From assembly GCA_045541305.1 (NCBI GenBank), contig JAZQIV010000131.1, positions 1 through 20,069 of the forward strand: a stretch of 20,069 bases of DNA, in the 5' to 3' direction. Source of the stretch: RGIG3009 sp045541305 (GTDB taxonomy: Bacteria; Bacillota; Clostridia; Oscillospirales; Acutalibacteraceae). The notes beneath the pieces are model-generated. The model was not told the DNA's origin. It did no database searches and worked only from the letters and a program-made list of their open reading frames with translations. The translations under genes and the position numbers were made by a program. Below, piece after piece: positions 1 through 6,991 of the stretch (positions are counted from its first letter, which is position 1; each line of letters opens with the position of its first letter).

Positions 1-45
1 ATGGCTACGATCCGACTTGTTGACGGTAATGTTAAAACGTTTCAT
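1..45 (-). CDS. N-terminus of a small protein, possibly a biotin carboxyl carrier subunit (partial)
   Basis: An ATG at 43-45 on the minus strand is preceded by a good ribosome binding site (GAAAGGAAAGG about ten bases upstream) and opens a reading frame that runs off the window edge. Only 15 residues are visible: MKRFNITVNKSDRSH. The opening MKRFNITVN resembles the first beta-strand of biotin/lipoyl carrier proteins of decarboxylases and acyl-CoA carboxylases, which often start MKxFxITVNG. The gene lies 40 bases downstream of the carboxyltransferase gene on the same strand, where a carrier subunit would be expected. The residues after N9 do not follow the usual pattern, and 15 residues cannot settle the family. 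The gene call is fairly safe; the function is inference. Confidence 0.45.
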   Translation of the reverse strand, partial: MKRFNITVNKSDRSH

Positions 46-85
46 AAAAAATCAACCTTTCCTTTCACATTCAGGCAACTGCCTA

Positions 86-1345
86 TTATAAGCGAATATT
101 CGCGTGCTTCTTCGGTAATTTGCTGACGCGTTTGCCGGCCAGCATTTCCAGCAGAACGGCGATACGCTCACGCGTGGTTTCCGGTGTGACGATATCCGTG
201 ATCGCGCCTTGCTGTGCCGCCAATTCGGCGTTGCAGCAGGTTTTGCGATATTCCTCTGCCAACGCAGCGCGATCGGCAGTGGGATCCTTCATTTCTGCCA
301 AACGGTCCTTCCACACAATGTGGATGGCGGTTTCGGGAGCGAGCGGCGCGATGGAAGCATCCTCCCACGCGAGCGTGGCATCCGCCCCCGCCAGTTTACC
401 GGCAACGGCGATATACACAGGGCCGTAAGCTTTGCCGGTGATAAGGGTGATTTTGGCGGTGGTGGCTTCGGCATACGCCTGCGTGAGTTTGGAGGCGCAT
501 TTGAGGCCCTTGAAGCCCGCGGCATCCACCACGGTGATGACCGGCAGCGAGAAGCCGTCGCAGAAGCGCATGAAGCGTGCCGCACGGGAGGCTGCACAGC
601 AGGAAATCGGTTCACCTTTGAGAGTGATGATGCCGCAAACTGCACCGTCGATACGGGCGAGCGCCGCCACCTCATCCTCATAGAAAGCAAAGACCGAGCC
701 GGCATCCGCGATCAGGGCCGTTGCATCCGCGCCTGCCGCGGCAGCCGCGTTCACGCTTTCGTACAGCGGGGCAACCGCCAGGTTGTTGGCGGGCAGATAC
801 CCGATCAGCTCGCGGGCTTTGGCAACGGCTTCCTCCGCCGTTTCGGCCAACACGTCCGCTTTGCTGTTATCATCGCCGACGTTCAGATAGAAATCGGCAT
901 CCTTTGCGGCGATCACCACATCGGCAGCCGACGCGATCAGTGCAGAAGAACCCACGCAAGCACCGAGCACCACTGCGACCTGCGGCACCACGCCGGACAG
1001 ATCGTTCGCCGAAGCGAGAATATCGGCGATAGCATCCATCGCATCAATGCCCTCGCCCAGCTTGGCGCCGTCACTATCGAACAAACCAACGATCGGTGCA
1101 CCGTTCTGTGCGGCCAAGCGATAGGTCGTTTTGATTTTGGCAGCGTGTGCTTTACCGACCGCACCGTTGCACACCATGCGATCCTGCGCAAACGCATACA
1201 CAGGCGATTCGTTCACCAAGCCGTAACCGCACACGACCGGAACCGGGTGATCTCCATCCTGCATTAAGCGATCGAGCTCGACAAACGTGCCTGCATCGAA
1301 AAACTGTTCCAAGCGCATGCGCGCTTCGGATGCCTGCTTGTTCAT
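86..1345 (-). CDS. Biotin-dependent carboxyltransferase subunit (acyl-CoA carboxylase/decarboxylase type), divergent
   Basis: A 419-residue protein of the carboxyl-transferase (crotonase-fold) family, which moves CO2 between carboxybiotin and an acyl-CoA or keto acid. Family landmarks appear in order: a start resembling the ARxRIxxLFDxGSFxEL region (residues 8-25), GYGLVN..PVYAFAQD (40-55), NGAPIVGLFDSDGAKLGEG (81-99), VVPQVAVVLGACVG (119-132), PVITVVDAAGFKG (268-280), KAYGPVY (305-311) and a final DIVTPETTRERI segment (384-394). It is about 90 residues shorter than typical PccB/MmdA proteins (roughly 510). The two glycine motifs that normally read PCAGGA and YGGAY are here ACVGSS and YGPVY, so the oxyanion holes may be altered. 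The start has GGAGG ten bases upstream. It has its own promoter and a possible carrier gene downstream. The substrate cannot be told from sequence. Confidence 0.8.
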   Translation of the reverse strand: MNKQASEARMRLEQFFDAGTFVELDRLMQDGDHPVPVVCGYGLVNESPVYAFAQDRMVCNGAVGKAHAAKIKTTYRLAAQNGAPIVGLFDSDGAKLGEGIDAMDAIADILASANDLSGVVPQVAVVLGACVGSSALIASAADVVIAAKDADFYLNVGDDNSKADVLAETAEEAVAKARELIGYLPANNLAVAPLYESVNAAAAAGADATALIADAGSVFAFYEDEVAALARIDGAVCGIITLKGEPISCCAASRAARFMRFCDGFSLPVITVVDAAGFKGLKCASKLTQAYAEATTAKITLITGKAYGPVYIAVAGKLAGADATLAWEDASIAPLAPETAIHIVWKDRLAEMKDPTADRAALAEEYRKTCCNAELAAQQGAITDIVTPETTRERIAVLLEMLAGKRVSKLPKKHANIRL

Positions 1346-1415
1346 ATTGTTTTAACCTCCATCTCGCGGAATGTGGTAAAAAAGCCAATCCTGCGCCATG
1401 ATAATTACACTTTGT

Positions 1416-1444
1416 AGTATAGCGTATTTTGGTAAAAAATACAA
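1416..1444 (-). promoter_or_regulatory. Promoter of the carboxyltransferase gene
   Basis: On the minus strand a -35 box TTGTAT (1439-1444) is followed after exactly 17 bases by a -10 box TATACT (1416-1421). The predicted transcription start is about 65 bases before the ATG. This separates the carboxyltransferase transcript from the upstream scp-rluB operon. Confidence 0.65.
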
Positions 1445-1452
1445 GATATTTT

Positions 1453-1481
1453 ACCGACAAAATAAAGACAATTTTGTCGGT
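1453..1481. promoter_or_regulatory. Perfect 11-bp inverted repeat, candidate regulator binding site
   Basis: The arms ACCGACAAAAT (1453-1463) and ATTTTGTCGGT (1471-1481) are perfect inverted repeats around a 7-base loop. The repeat ends 8 bases upstream of the -35 box of the carboxyltransferase promoter. Neither strand has a run of T directly after it, so it is a poor rho-independent terminator. A protein-binding operator or activator site fits better. A partial terminator role for the upstream operon, whose last stop codon lies 17 bases away, cannot be excluded. Confidence 0.5.
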
Positions 1482-1483
1482 TT

Positions 1484-1497
1484 CCGTTCACAAACGG
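1484..1497 (-). other. Small hairpin just after the last gene of the scp-rluB operon
   Basis: CCGTT-CACA-AACGG forms a 5-bp stem with a 4-base loop directly beyond the stop codon at 1498-1500. There is no U-tract next to it. It might help to end or stabilise the upstream transcript together with the inverted repeat at 1453-1481, but the evidence is only structural. Confidence 0.3.
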
Positions 1498-1866
1498 TCA
1501 CGCACCGTGACAACCGCTGCACGGGCGCATGAAAAAGTCGGGAATGAAGATGGTGTACGCCCCCTCGCCCTGCACAAAGCCGAGCCGCTGCAGCAGCGGG
1601 AAATGTGCGGGGTTGCGGCACACCGCATCGGTGGCAAGCGCGTTGACCGCATCATTTAAGCACGCGCGAACCAGCAATTCCTCCAACGGTTCCTCCGCCG
1701 AATACAGCATGAGCAGCTCCATGGTATCACGTTCGACGGTATACACCACGTATCCTAAGTCTTGCCCGTTGCGGGACATGGTCATGGCACGCGTGGGTGT
1801 GTGGATGCCGTGACGGGCAGCCAGTTCGGCGGCCACCGCGTTATCGGCGGGATGCACTTCGACCAT
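1498..1866 (-). CDS. Small GNAT-like protein of unknown function with a CxxCH tail
   Basis: A 122-residue cytoplasmic-looking protein with no signal peptide or membrane segment. The central part (a DLGYVVYTVERDTMELLMLY strand pattern, then a helix, then a FPLLQRLGF turn) recalls a shortened GNAT acyltransferase fold; the RLGF turn is common at the end of such domains. A clear acetyl-CoA pyrophosphate loop (Q/RxxGxG/A) is not visible, so catalysis is doubtful. The C-terminus is MRPCSGCHGA, with cysteines 116 and 119 and His120 forming a CxxCH pattern. The start is preceded by GGGGAG and lies inside the last 26 bases of the rluB-type gene, so the two are probably translationally coupled. I do not recognise a named family. 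Confidence 0.7.
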   Translation of the reverse strand: MVEVHPADNAVAAELAARHGIHTPTRAMTMSRNGQDLGYVVYTVERDTMELLMLYSAEEPLEELLVRACLNDAVNALATDAVCRNPAHFPLLQRLGFVQGEGAYTIFIPDFFMRPCSGCHGA

Positions 1867-2656
1867 ACGATCCGCTCCCCTTTCCGTTTTTGATATATTT
1901 GGCGGCGATTTTTTCGTTGACCTGCGCCGCCATCAGCAAGGCACGCACTTCCTTGGGATCCAGCGGCCGCCATTTGCCGAGCGGCAGCATGCCGAGCTTG
2001 ACCGAGCCGATGGCAATGCGTTTGAGCCGCACGACCGGCAGGTTCAGCGCTTCGCACATTTTGCGGATCTGACGATTGCGCCCTTCGTACAGCACGATTT
2101 CGATCACGGTGCGCGCCGGTGCTTCGGCGGTGGGCTTGTCCGCGCTGATGACCGCGGCTTCCGCGGGCAGCGTTTTCACACCGTCGATCACGATACCCTC
2201 CTGCAGCTGCAGCAGGTGTTCCTCGGTGACCTCGGCACGCACCGTCACGCGGTAGCGTTTGGGGACGTGCGAGGTCGGGTGCATCATCGCGTTGGAAAAC
2301 GCGCCGTCATTGGTCATGAGCAGCAGGCCTTCGGAATCCTTATCCAAGCGGCCGATCGGGTACACACGCACCCCCACGTCCTTGACCAGATCTGCCACGC
2401 ATTTGCGGCCGTTTTCATCCGAAAGCGTGGTGATATAGCCACGCGGTTTATGTAGCATGAGATATTGCAGCTCCGGTGGCGGATCGATGCGTTTTCCGCG
2501 CACGGTAATGACGTCGCGGCGATCGTCCGCTTTGTCGCCGAGCTTGACGGGATGGCCGTTCACACGGACACACCCGTTTTCGATGAGTTCCTCTGCTTTT
2601 CGCCGCGAGGCGACGCCGCGATCGGCGAGTATTTTTTGAATCCGTACTTGTGCCAT
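1841..2656 (-). CDS. rluB: 23S rRNA pseudouridine synthase, RluB/RsuA family
   Basis: A 271-residue enzyme that isomerises a uridine to pseudouridine in ribosomal RNA. The N-terminal 55 residues are an S4 RNA-binding domain (MAQVRIQKILADRGVASRRKAEELI). The catalytic motif GRLDKDSEGLLLMTNDG follows, with the predicted catalytic aspartate at Asp105. The C-terminal EGRNRQIRKM motif is typical of the RsuA/RluB/RluE group. Start: ATG at 2656, with GGAG eight bases upstream, begins directly with the S4 domain; an in-frame extension further upstream reads into the neighbouring gene and lacks family similarity. The gene starts 5 bases after the stop of the carboxypeptidase gene and overlaps the next gene by 26 bases, so it is in the middle of an operon. 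RluB is the usual assignment in this Firmicutes context, but RsuA-like specificity cannot be excluded. Confidence 0.93.
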   Translation of the reverse strand: MAQVRIQKILADRGVASRRKAEELIENGCVRVNGHPVKLGDKADDRRDVITVRGKRIDPPPELQYLMLHKPRGYITTLSDENGRKCVADLVKDVGVRVYPIGRLDKDSEGLLLMTNDGAFSNAMMHPTSHVPKRYRVTVRAEVTEEHLLQLQEGIVIDGVKTLPAEAAVISADKPTAEAPARTVIEIVLYEGRNRQIRKMCEALNLPVVRLKRIAIGSVKLGMLPLGKWRPLDPKEVRALLMAAQVNEKIAAKYIKNGKGSGSYGRSASRR

Positions 2657-2661
2657 TGTGA

Positions 2662-3777
2662 TTACTCCATTAAGGCGGTGAGCAAACGTTGCATTTGCTG
2701 CCGCCATTTGATACTGAATTTGAGCGGTGGCCGTTCTGCCACCGCTTGTGCCGCCGTGATGGGAAATTCGCGCACGGCGGTTTGATTGCGATAATACGTG
2801 ACGGTTCCCACACGCTCCCCTTTTTGGAGCGGCGCCCACACGAACGCGGGCAGCGTGACCGTTGCCGTAAGCGTTTCATCCTTGAGCAGGACGACCGGTT
2901 CGGGGGCATGGGATATAAGCGGTACCGTGCCGCTCACACCGCTGACAACGGGTAGTTCTGTCAGCGTGGGTACGGCGGGTGTGACGCTTTGCGTTTTGGA
3001 AAAGCCGTATTCGTACAGCGCCATGTGATCGTTCCAATCGTCCCCCGCGTTGAGCGTGGCGATCACCAGCGTGACGTCGTTTTGACGAGCGGCGGAAACC
3101 AGGCAACGCCCTGCCTTTTTGGTGAAGCCCGTTTTCAGCCCGACCGCCGATTCGTACAGCGTGAGCAGGCGATTGTGATTTTTGAGTGTTAGCTTGCGGC
3201 CGCTGACGGTCAGGGTATCCCGTTTTTGTGCACACAGCTCGGAAATCAGCGGCGAGCGCAAAGCTGCCGCGCCGAGCAGCGCCATATCCCGTGCGGTGGA
3301 GCCGTGCTTGCCGGCATCCAGGCCGGATGGCGTGACAAAGGTGGTGCGGGTCATGCCGAGAGCCGCCGCTTTTTGGTTCATGAGTGAGGCAAAGGTGGGC
3401 AGCGACCCTGCCGTGATGAGCGCCGCAGCGTTGGCAGCATCATTACCCGACGACAGCAGCATGCCCGACAACAGATCGCGCATGGTGAGAGTATCCCCTG
3501 CCGTTAAGCCCATGGAGGACCCTTCGGTTAACAGCGCTTGCGCAGGGACGGTAATCAACCGATCGGGGGCGGTGTGTTCCACCGCAACCAAAGCGGTCAT
3601 GAGTTTTGTGGTACTCGCCATGGGGCGAACCGTATCGGGATCTTTTTCATACAAAACGCGCCCGCTCTGCGGTTCATACAGCACCGCCGACGCGGCCGAC
3701 AGATTTCCCACCTGTGCCGCCGCCGGAAAAGCGAGCAACCAGCACAGAATGCAACCCAACAAACACCCTTTTTTCAT
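2662..3777 (-). CDS. dacF: Serine-type D-alanyl-D-alanine carboxypeptidase (penicillin-binding protein, DacF/DacA type)
   Basis: A 371-residue low-molecular-weight penicillin-binding protein that trims the terminal D-Ala from peptidoglycan stem peptides outside the cytoplasmic membrane. It has a signal peptide (MKKGCLLGCILCWLLAFPAAA, about residues 1-21). All three catalytic motifs of the S11 peptidase family are present: STTK at 55-58, SGN at 110-112 and KTG at 215-217. A PBP5-type C-terminal beta domain follows, and the end may carry a short amphipathic membrane anchor. The gene sits between gerW and rluB, the position in which the sporulation-associated homologue dacF is commonly found in Clostridia. 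The symbol rests on context and the biochemical family is certain. A weak Shine-Dalgarno (AAAGGGTGG) precedes the ATG. Confidence 0.93.
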   Translation of the reverse strand: MKKGCLLGCILCWLLAFPAAAQVGNLSAASAVLYEPQSGRVLYEKDPDTVRPMASTTKLMTALVAVEHTAPDRLITVPAQALLTEGSSMGLTAGDTLTMRDLLSGMLLSSGNDAANAAALITAGSLPTFASLMNQKAAALGMTRTTFVTPSGLDAGKHGSTARDMALLGAAALRSPLISELCAQKRDTLTVSGRKLTLKNHNRLLTLYESAVGLKTGFTKKAGRCLVSAARQNDVTLVIATLNAGDDWNDHMALYEYGFSKTQSVTPAVPTLTELPVVSGVSGTVPLISHAPEPVVLLKDETLTATVTLPAFVWAPLQKGERVGTVTYYRNQTAVREFPITAAQAVAERPPLKFSIKWRQQMQRLLTALME

Positions 3778-3823
3778 TTTGCGCCACCCTTTCGCTATTC
3801 AGCGTATGCGGCACAGGCGTGGT

Positions 3824-4198
3824 TTAGCCCTCTTTCTTCTCCTTGTGGAAGAAGCCACCGATGCGGTCCACCACATCGGGAATCATATTGACAGCCTGGT
3901 TGAGCGTATCGGGGACCGATACCATCGGTACCACGCGCACGTTGCCGTTTTGCACGCACAAAAACGCAATCGGCACAATGGTGATACCGGCACCGCCACC
4001 ACCGCCGAACAGCTCCTGCGTGCCTTTAGTGGGCAGATCCGAGCCGCCGGAAGCAAAGCCGTACGCCACGCGCGAAACGGGGATGAGCGTCATGCCGTCC
4101 GGGAGCGTCATCGGTTCGCCGATGACCGTGTTGACATCCACCATTTCCTTGATCTTATCGATCGACAGGCCCATCAGATTCTGTACTTTGTTTTCCAT
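3824..4198 (-). CDS. gerW: GerW/YtfJ family sporulation protein
   Basis: A 124-residue protein of the GerW (YtfJ) family, known in Bacillus from germination of spores and present in many Clostridia. Visible features are an N-terminal MENKVQNLMGLSIDKIKEMVDVNTVIG helix, PVSRVAYGFASGG (40-52), a glycine-rich GGGGGAG stretch (65-71) and PIAFLCVQNGNVRVVPM (76-92), all typical of the family. The start ATG at 4198 has GGAGG nine bases upstream. It overlaps the end of the DUF2953 gene by 44 bases, and this pair is a recurring neighbourhood in Clostridia. It supports a spore-forming ancestry, although GerW homologues also persist in lineages that have lost sporulation. Confidence 0.92.
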   Translation of the reverse strand: MENKVQNLMGLSIDKIKEMVDVNTVIGEPMTLPDGMTLIPVSRVAYGFASGGSDLPTKGTQELFGGGGGAGITIVPIAFLCVQNGNVRVVPMVSVPDTLNQAVNMIPDVVDRIGGFFHKEKKEG

Positions 4199-4817
4199 GA
4201 GAGGGAACCTCCTTGTTTTGTTTGGTGATCGCGCCGTAGCGCGTGAGTGTGCAAAGAGCAATGAAAAGAATGCGAAGCGGGATGACGTGCGCCGTGATAT
4301 CGGCCGCCACACGCCCCGACTCTGCCAAGAAATCCGGCGTGACCGTGATCTCACGCCGTTTGATGCGCAGCACCGTTTGCTGCACCGCTGTGACGGCGGG
4401 ATACAACGCTGCACAGATCTGACCCGTTTTTTGCGCCGTTTGTGCCGCATCCTCACCCGCAATGAACAGCTGCAAGCAAAGCTTGTCCACCGTGATTGCC
4501 CAAAGCAGGCGGCGCACCGTTCCCACCGCGAGAGCTGCCAGCTGTTCAAACAACCGTACCGTTTCCCCCACGCTGTCCCGTTTTAACCGTTCGGCAAACG
4601 AGGTGAGGGCGGCGGGCTGCTTTTCGGGTTTTCCCGCCGTGGGTTTGGGCGGTTTATCCGATGGGAACCGAAAAACCGAGATCCCGAGTACGCGCACGCA
4701 AACGCGCAGCTCTTCCCCATACGTCACCCGTGCGAACACGGGAACCGACAGCACAACGAGCAGCAGTACGATCAGGCACAAAATACTGTATCCGATGATC
4801 GCCAGCACCGTGATCAC
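4155..4817 (-). CDS. DUF2953 family membrane-anchored protein
   Basis: A 220-residue protein with one N-terminal membrane segment (ITVLAIIGYSILCLIVLLLVVLSV region, about 2-26), then a soluble domain. The pattern fits DUF2953, a family of unknown function that is usually encoded next to GerW. A low-complexity Lys/Pro linker (PPKPTAGKPEKQPA) lies at 55-68. The predicted start is GTG at 4815-4817, sharing the four bases GTGA with the stop codon of scpB, so it is probably translated by coupling. The C-terminal part overlaps the start of gerW by 44 bases. The function is not established; the pairing with gerW suggests a sporulation or envelope role. Confidence 0.82.
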   Translation of the reverse strand: MITVLAIIGYSILCLIVLLLVVLSVPVFARVTYGEELRVCVRVLGISVFRFPSDKPPKPTAGKPEKQPAALTSFAERLKRDSVGETVRLFEQLAALAVGTVRRLLWAITVDKLCLQLFIAGEDAAQTAQKTGQICAALYPAVTAVQQTVLRIKRREITVTPDFLAESGRVAADITAHVIPLRILFIALCTLTRYGAITKQNKEVPSHGKQSTESDGPVDR

Positions 4818-5398
4818 TCCTCCGTTGCCGTTTCTGCTTTTTCAATGACCTCTTCCAGCGTGGTTTCCACCATGCGCGCTTCTTCCTCCTTTTGCGGAAG
4901 CGGCGGCAGCTCGTCCAACTTGGAAATGCCGAAGCAACGCAGGAAAATCGGCGTGGTGCCGTACAAAAGCGGTTTGCCCGGCAGCTCCAGGCGGCCGCGT
5001 TCTTCGATCAGATTCTTTTGCAGCAGGCCTTGCATGACCGCGCTGCAATCCACGCCACGCACCTGCTCCACAAAGGCTTTGGTGACGGGCTGGTTATATG
5101 CGACGATCGCCAGCACCTCCATGGCGGCCTGCGAAAGCGGCGTGTTACGCCGAATGTCCATGACGCGGCGGATCACATCCGCATGCTCTTTGCGGGTGCA
5201 CAGCTGATAGCTATCGTCCAACCGCACCATGCAGATGCCGCCGTTGCGGGTATTGATTTCGCTCATTAAATCGCCCGCGATGCGATGAACCGTTTCTTCG
5301 TCCAGTTCCATGACTTCCGCCAGGCGCGCCGCCTCCAGCGGCTCACCGTGTGCAAACAGTATCGCCTCAAAGGCGGCTTTATATTCTTTAATCTCCAT
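4814..5398 (-). CDS. scpB: Segregation and condensation protein ScpB
   Basis: A 194-residue kleisin partner that forms the SMC-ScpA-ScpB condensin complex needed for chromosome compaction and segregation. Family hallmarks are EAILFAHGEPL (11-21), the winged-helix segment PLSQAAMEVLAIVAYNQPVTK (88-108), and LLYGTTPIFLRCFGISKLDELPPLP (144-168), which closely follows the conserved ScpB ending. A Glu-rich tail follows. The gene begins 11 bases inside the end of scpA with GGGAG nine bases upstream, and its stop overlaps the next start codon by four bases. Confidence 0.96.
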   Translation of the reverse strand: MEIKEYKAAFEAILFAHGEPLEAARLAEVMELDEETVHRIAGDLMSEINTRNGGICMVRLDDSYQLCTRKEHADVIRRVMDIRRNTPLSQAAMEVLAIVAYNQPVTKAFVEQVRGVDCSAVMQGLLQKNLIEERGRLELPGKPLLYGTTPIFLRCFGISKLDELPPLPQKEEEARMVETTLEEVIEKAETATEE

Positions 5399-6113
5399 CG
5401 TTTGCTACTCCCTTTTCGTTGATCATCGTGACCTGTTGCCGTTCGCCCTCGCCATCCACACGGATGCGTTTGCCTTTGATGAGTTCCAGCACGGCAAGGA
5501 ACGTGGCCACCAGCTCGGATTTGTTGCGTGCCGTTGAATACAGCGACTTGTACGAAACGGTTTTGCCCACGCGCAACCGACGCAATACGAAAATGATTTT
5601 GGAAGAAACCGACACGATCTTTTTGGCCACGATCGTGTGGAATGCCTGCGGCGAGGGCGGTGCTTTGCGTTGACCGCGACCTGCTGCCGCAAAATACGCA
5701 TCGAACAGCACGGATGCGGGGTGCGTGCGGCGATAGGTATAATCCGGTTCCACCTCGGCGGGTTCACGCACGAACAGATCGCCGCCGATATACCACGGCT
5801 GCATACGACGTGCGGCTTCCTGGCACAATTGATATTCGATAAGCTCGCCGGACAGCTGCTGACGGAGATCGTCACCCTCCTCGTGCTTGGGCAGCAGCAT
5901 GGCCGATTTGATCTGCACCAAGCGCGCCGCCATATCCAAAAATTCGGTGGCAACCTCCATATCCAGATCCTGCATGGTCTGGATCGTGCCGAGATACTGC
6001 TCCAGCAATTCATGGATCGGGATATCGTAAATATTCAGTTTGTTCTTTTGCACCAGATATAAGAGCAGATCCAATGGCCCCTCAAAATCCGGCAGTTTAT
6101 ACGAGATCTCCAT
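5388..6113 (-). CDS. scpA: Segregation and condensation protein ScpA (kleisin)
   Basis: A 241-residue kleisin that bridges SMC heads and binds ScpB. The N-terminus YKLPDFEGPLDLLLYLVQKNKLNIYDIPI is diagnostic, followed by the helix with EFLDMAARLVQIKSAMLLP (57-75). The C-terminal winged helix ends with LELIKGKRIRV, the usual SMC-binding pattern. The start ATG at 6113 has GAGG nine bases upstream and lies 11 bases after the stop of the protease gene, so both are in one operon. The length is normal for the family. Confidence 0.96.
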   Translation of the reverse strand: MEISYKLPDFEGPLDLLLYLVQKNKLNIYDIPIHELLEQYLGTIQTMQDLDMEVATEFLDMAARLVQIKSAMLLPKHEEGDDLRQQLSGELIEYQLCQEAARRMQPWYIGGDLFVREPAEVEPDYTYRRTHPASVLFDAYFAAAGRGQRKAPPSPQAFHTIVAKKIVSVSSKIIFVLRRLRVGKTVSYKSLYSTARNKSELVATFLAVLELIKGKRIRVDGEGERQQVTMINEKGVANDGD

Positions 6114-6124
6114 GCTTCACATCC

Positions 6125-6802
6125 TCAAAACATCGACGGTAATCCGCAGATCATACACAGCAAATTCCCGATTTTTTCGGTTAAAAAGTTCAGCGGTGTT
6201 GACAGCGCGCCCGTGGCGATCAACACAAACAGCACAATGCGGATCTGCCCCGCATAACGGTCCATGGCAAACGCATACCGTGCCGGCAGGATGGCGCTGA
6301 CCAGACGCGAGCCGTCCAGCGGCGGGATGGGCAGCAGATTGAACACCGCCAAGCCGAGGTTCACCGAAGCGAACGTCCACACCAGCACCAGCCACGCCAC
6401 CGTGATGACGGCCGCCGAGGACGACACCGCCACGACAAGACGGTACAGCAGCAGCGAAAGAAACGCCATCAACAGGTTGGAAAGCGGGCCTGCCAGCGCC
6501 ACCAGCGCCATATCGCGCTTGGGGTTGCGGAAATTGCGCGGGTTGACGGGAACGGGGCGCGCATAGCCAAAGCCGAACACGAACAGCATCAGCGTGCCCC
6601 ACAGATCGAGGTGGGCAAAGGGATTCGCGGTTAAGCGACCGTGCCAACGCGCCGTATCGTCCCCCAGCTTGTGCGCGGCGAATGCGTGCGCCAGCTCGTG
6701 AACGGGGAGCATGACAAGAATCAGCACCACGTAACCGAACAGAATCAGCAGCAGCTGCCAAAACTCCATATCTTGTGCATGGCGAATCACAGTAAACAGC
6801 AC
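6125..6802 (-). CDS. Site-2-protease-like membrane metalloprotease (peptidase M50)
   Basis: A 225-residue integral membrane zinc protease of the M50 family (SpoIVFB/Rv-type short form without a PDZ domain). The HELAH zinc motif lies at about residues 35-39 and the third ligand motif NLLPIPPLDG at about 155-164; several hydrophobic segments surround them. Start choice: GTG at 6800-6802 has an excellent GGGGAGG eight bases upstream, while the first ATG (6769, eleven codons later) has none. A much longer frame reaching to 7285 crosses the promoter and the divergent rpmB gene and is not credible. The gene leads the scp operon, as in many Clostridia. Its substrate is unknown. Confidence 0.88.
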   Translation of the reverse strand: MLFTVIRHAQDMEFWQLLLILFGYVVLILVMLPVHELAHAFAAHKLGDDTARWHGRLTANPFAHLDLWGTLMLFVFGFGYARPVPVNPRNFRNPKRDMALVALAGPLSNLLMAFLSLLLYRLVVAVSSSAAVITVAWLVLVWTFASVNLGLAVFNLLPIPPLDGSRLVSAILPARYAFAMDRYAGQIRIVLFVLIATGALSTPLNFLTEKIGNLLCMICGLPSMF

Positions 6803-6810
6803 AGGGCAGT

Positions 6811-6817
6811 CCTCCCC
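6811..6817 (-). promoter_or_regulatory. Ribosome binding site that decides the protease start
   Basis: GGGGAGG on the minus strand lies eight bases before a GTG codon at 6800-6802. It argues for GTG, not the downstream ATG at 6769, as the start of the M50 protease. Confidence 0.7.
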
Positions 6818-6840
6818 AATCTTAAACTTACTCAAGATAC

Positions 6841-6869
6841 AGTATAACGCATTCCCTTGAAAAATACAA
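6841..6869 (-). promoter_or_regulatory. Promoter of the protease-scpA-scpB-gerW-dacF-rluB operon
   Basis: On the minus strand TTGTAT (6864-6869), 17 bases, then TATACT (6841-6846). The -35 and -10 hexamers are identical to those of the carboxyltransferase promoter. It is the only clear promoter seen ahead of the eight closely packed genes on this strand. Confidence 0.7.
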
Positions 6870-6928
6870 GGAAAAAAGCGCACTTGAGACCCTTTGAAAA
6901 AATTTTTTGACGACTTGCAAAAAAAAAC

Positions 6929-6957
6929 TTGCTTTTCTAAAAGAAATCTGCTATGAT
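6929..6957 (+). promoter_or_regulatory. Promoter of rpmB
   Basis: TTGCTT (6929-6934), 17 bases, TATGAT (6952-6957), divergent from the protease operon promoter about 60 bases away. An A-rich tract (6921-6927) sits just upstream of the -35 box, where an UP element would lie. Confidence 0.65.
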
Positions 6958-6991
6958 ACTTCCGTTGCTTTATCAAAAGGAGGTGCAGAAC

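Noticed and set aside
209..1267. Plus-strand 352-codon open frame opposite the carboxyltransferase gene
   Set aside because: The minus-strand frame has clear family motifs, a ribosome binding site and a promoter; the plus-strand frame has a low-complexity Arg/His/Gly-rich translation typical of an antisense shadow.
1498..1866. Cytochrome c assignment from the CxxCH motif
   Set aside because: There is no signal peptide or export signal, and a single motif at the extreme C-terminus of a cytoplasmic protein is not enough.
2657..2839. Upstream extension of the RluB-type protein by 61 residues
   Set aside because: The extension reads the carboxypeptidase gene in a wrong frame; the S4 domain and the ribosome binding site place the start at 2656.
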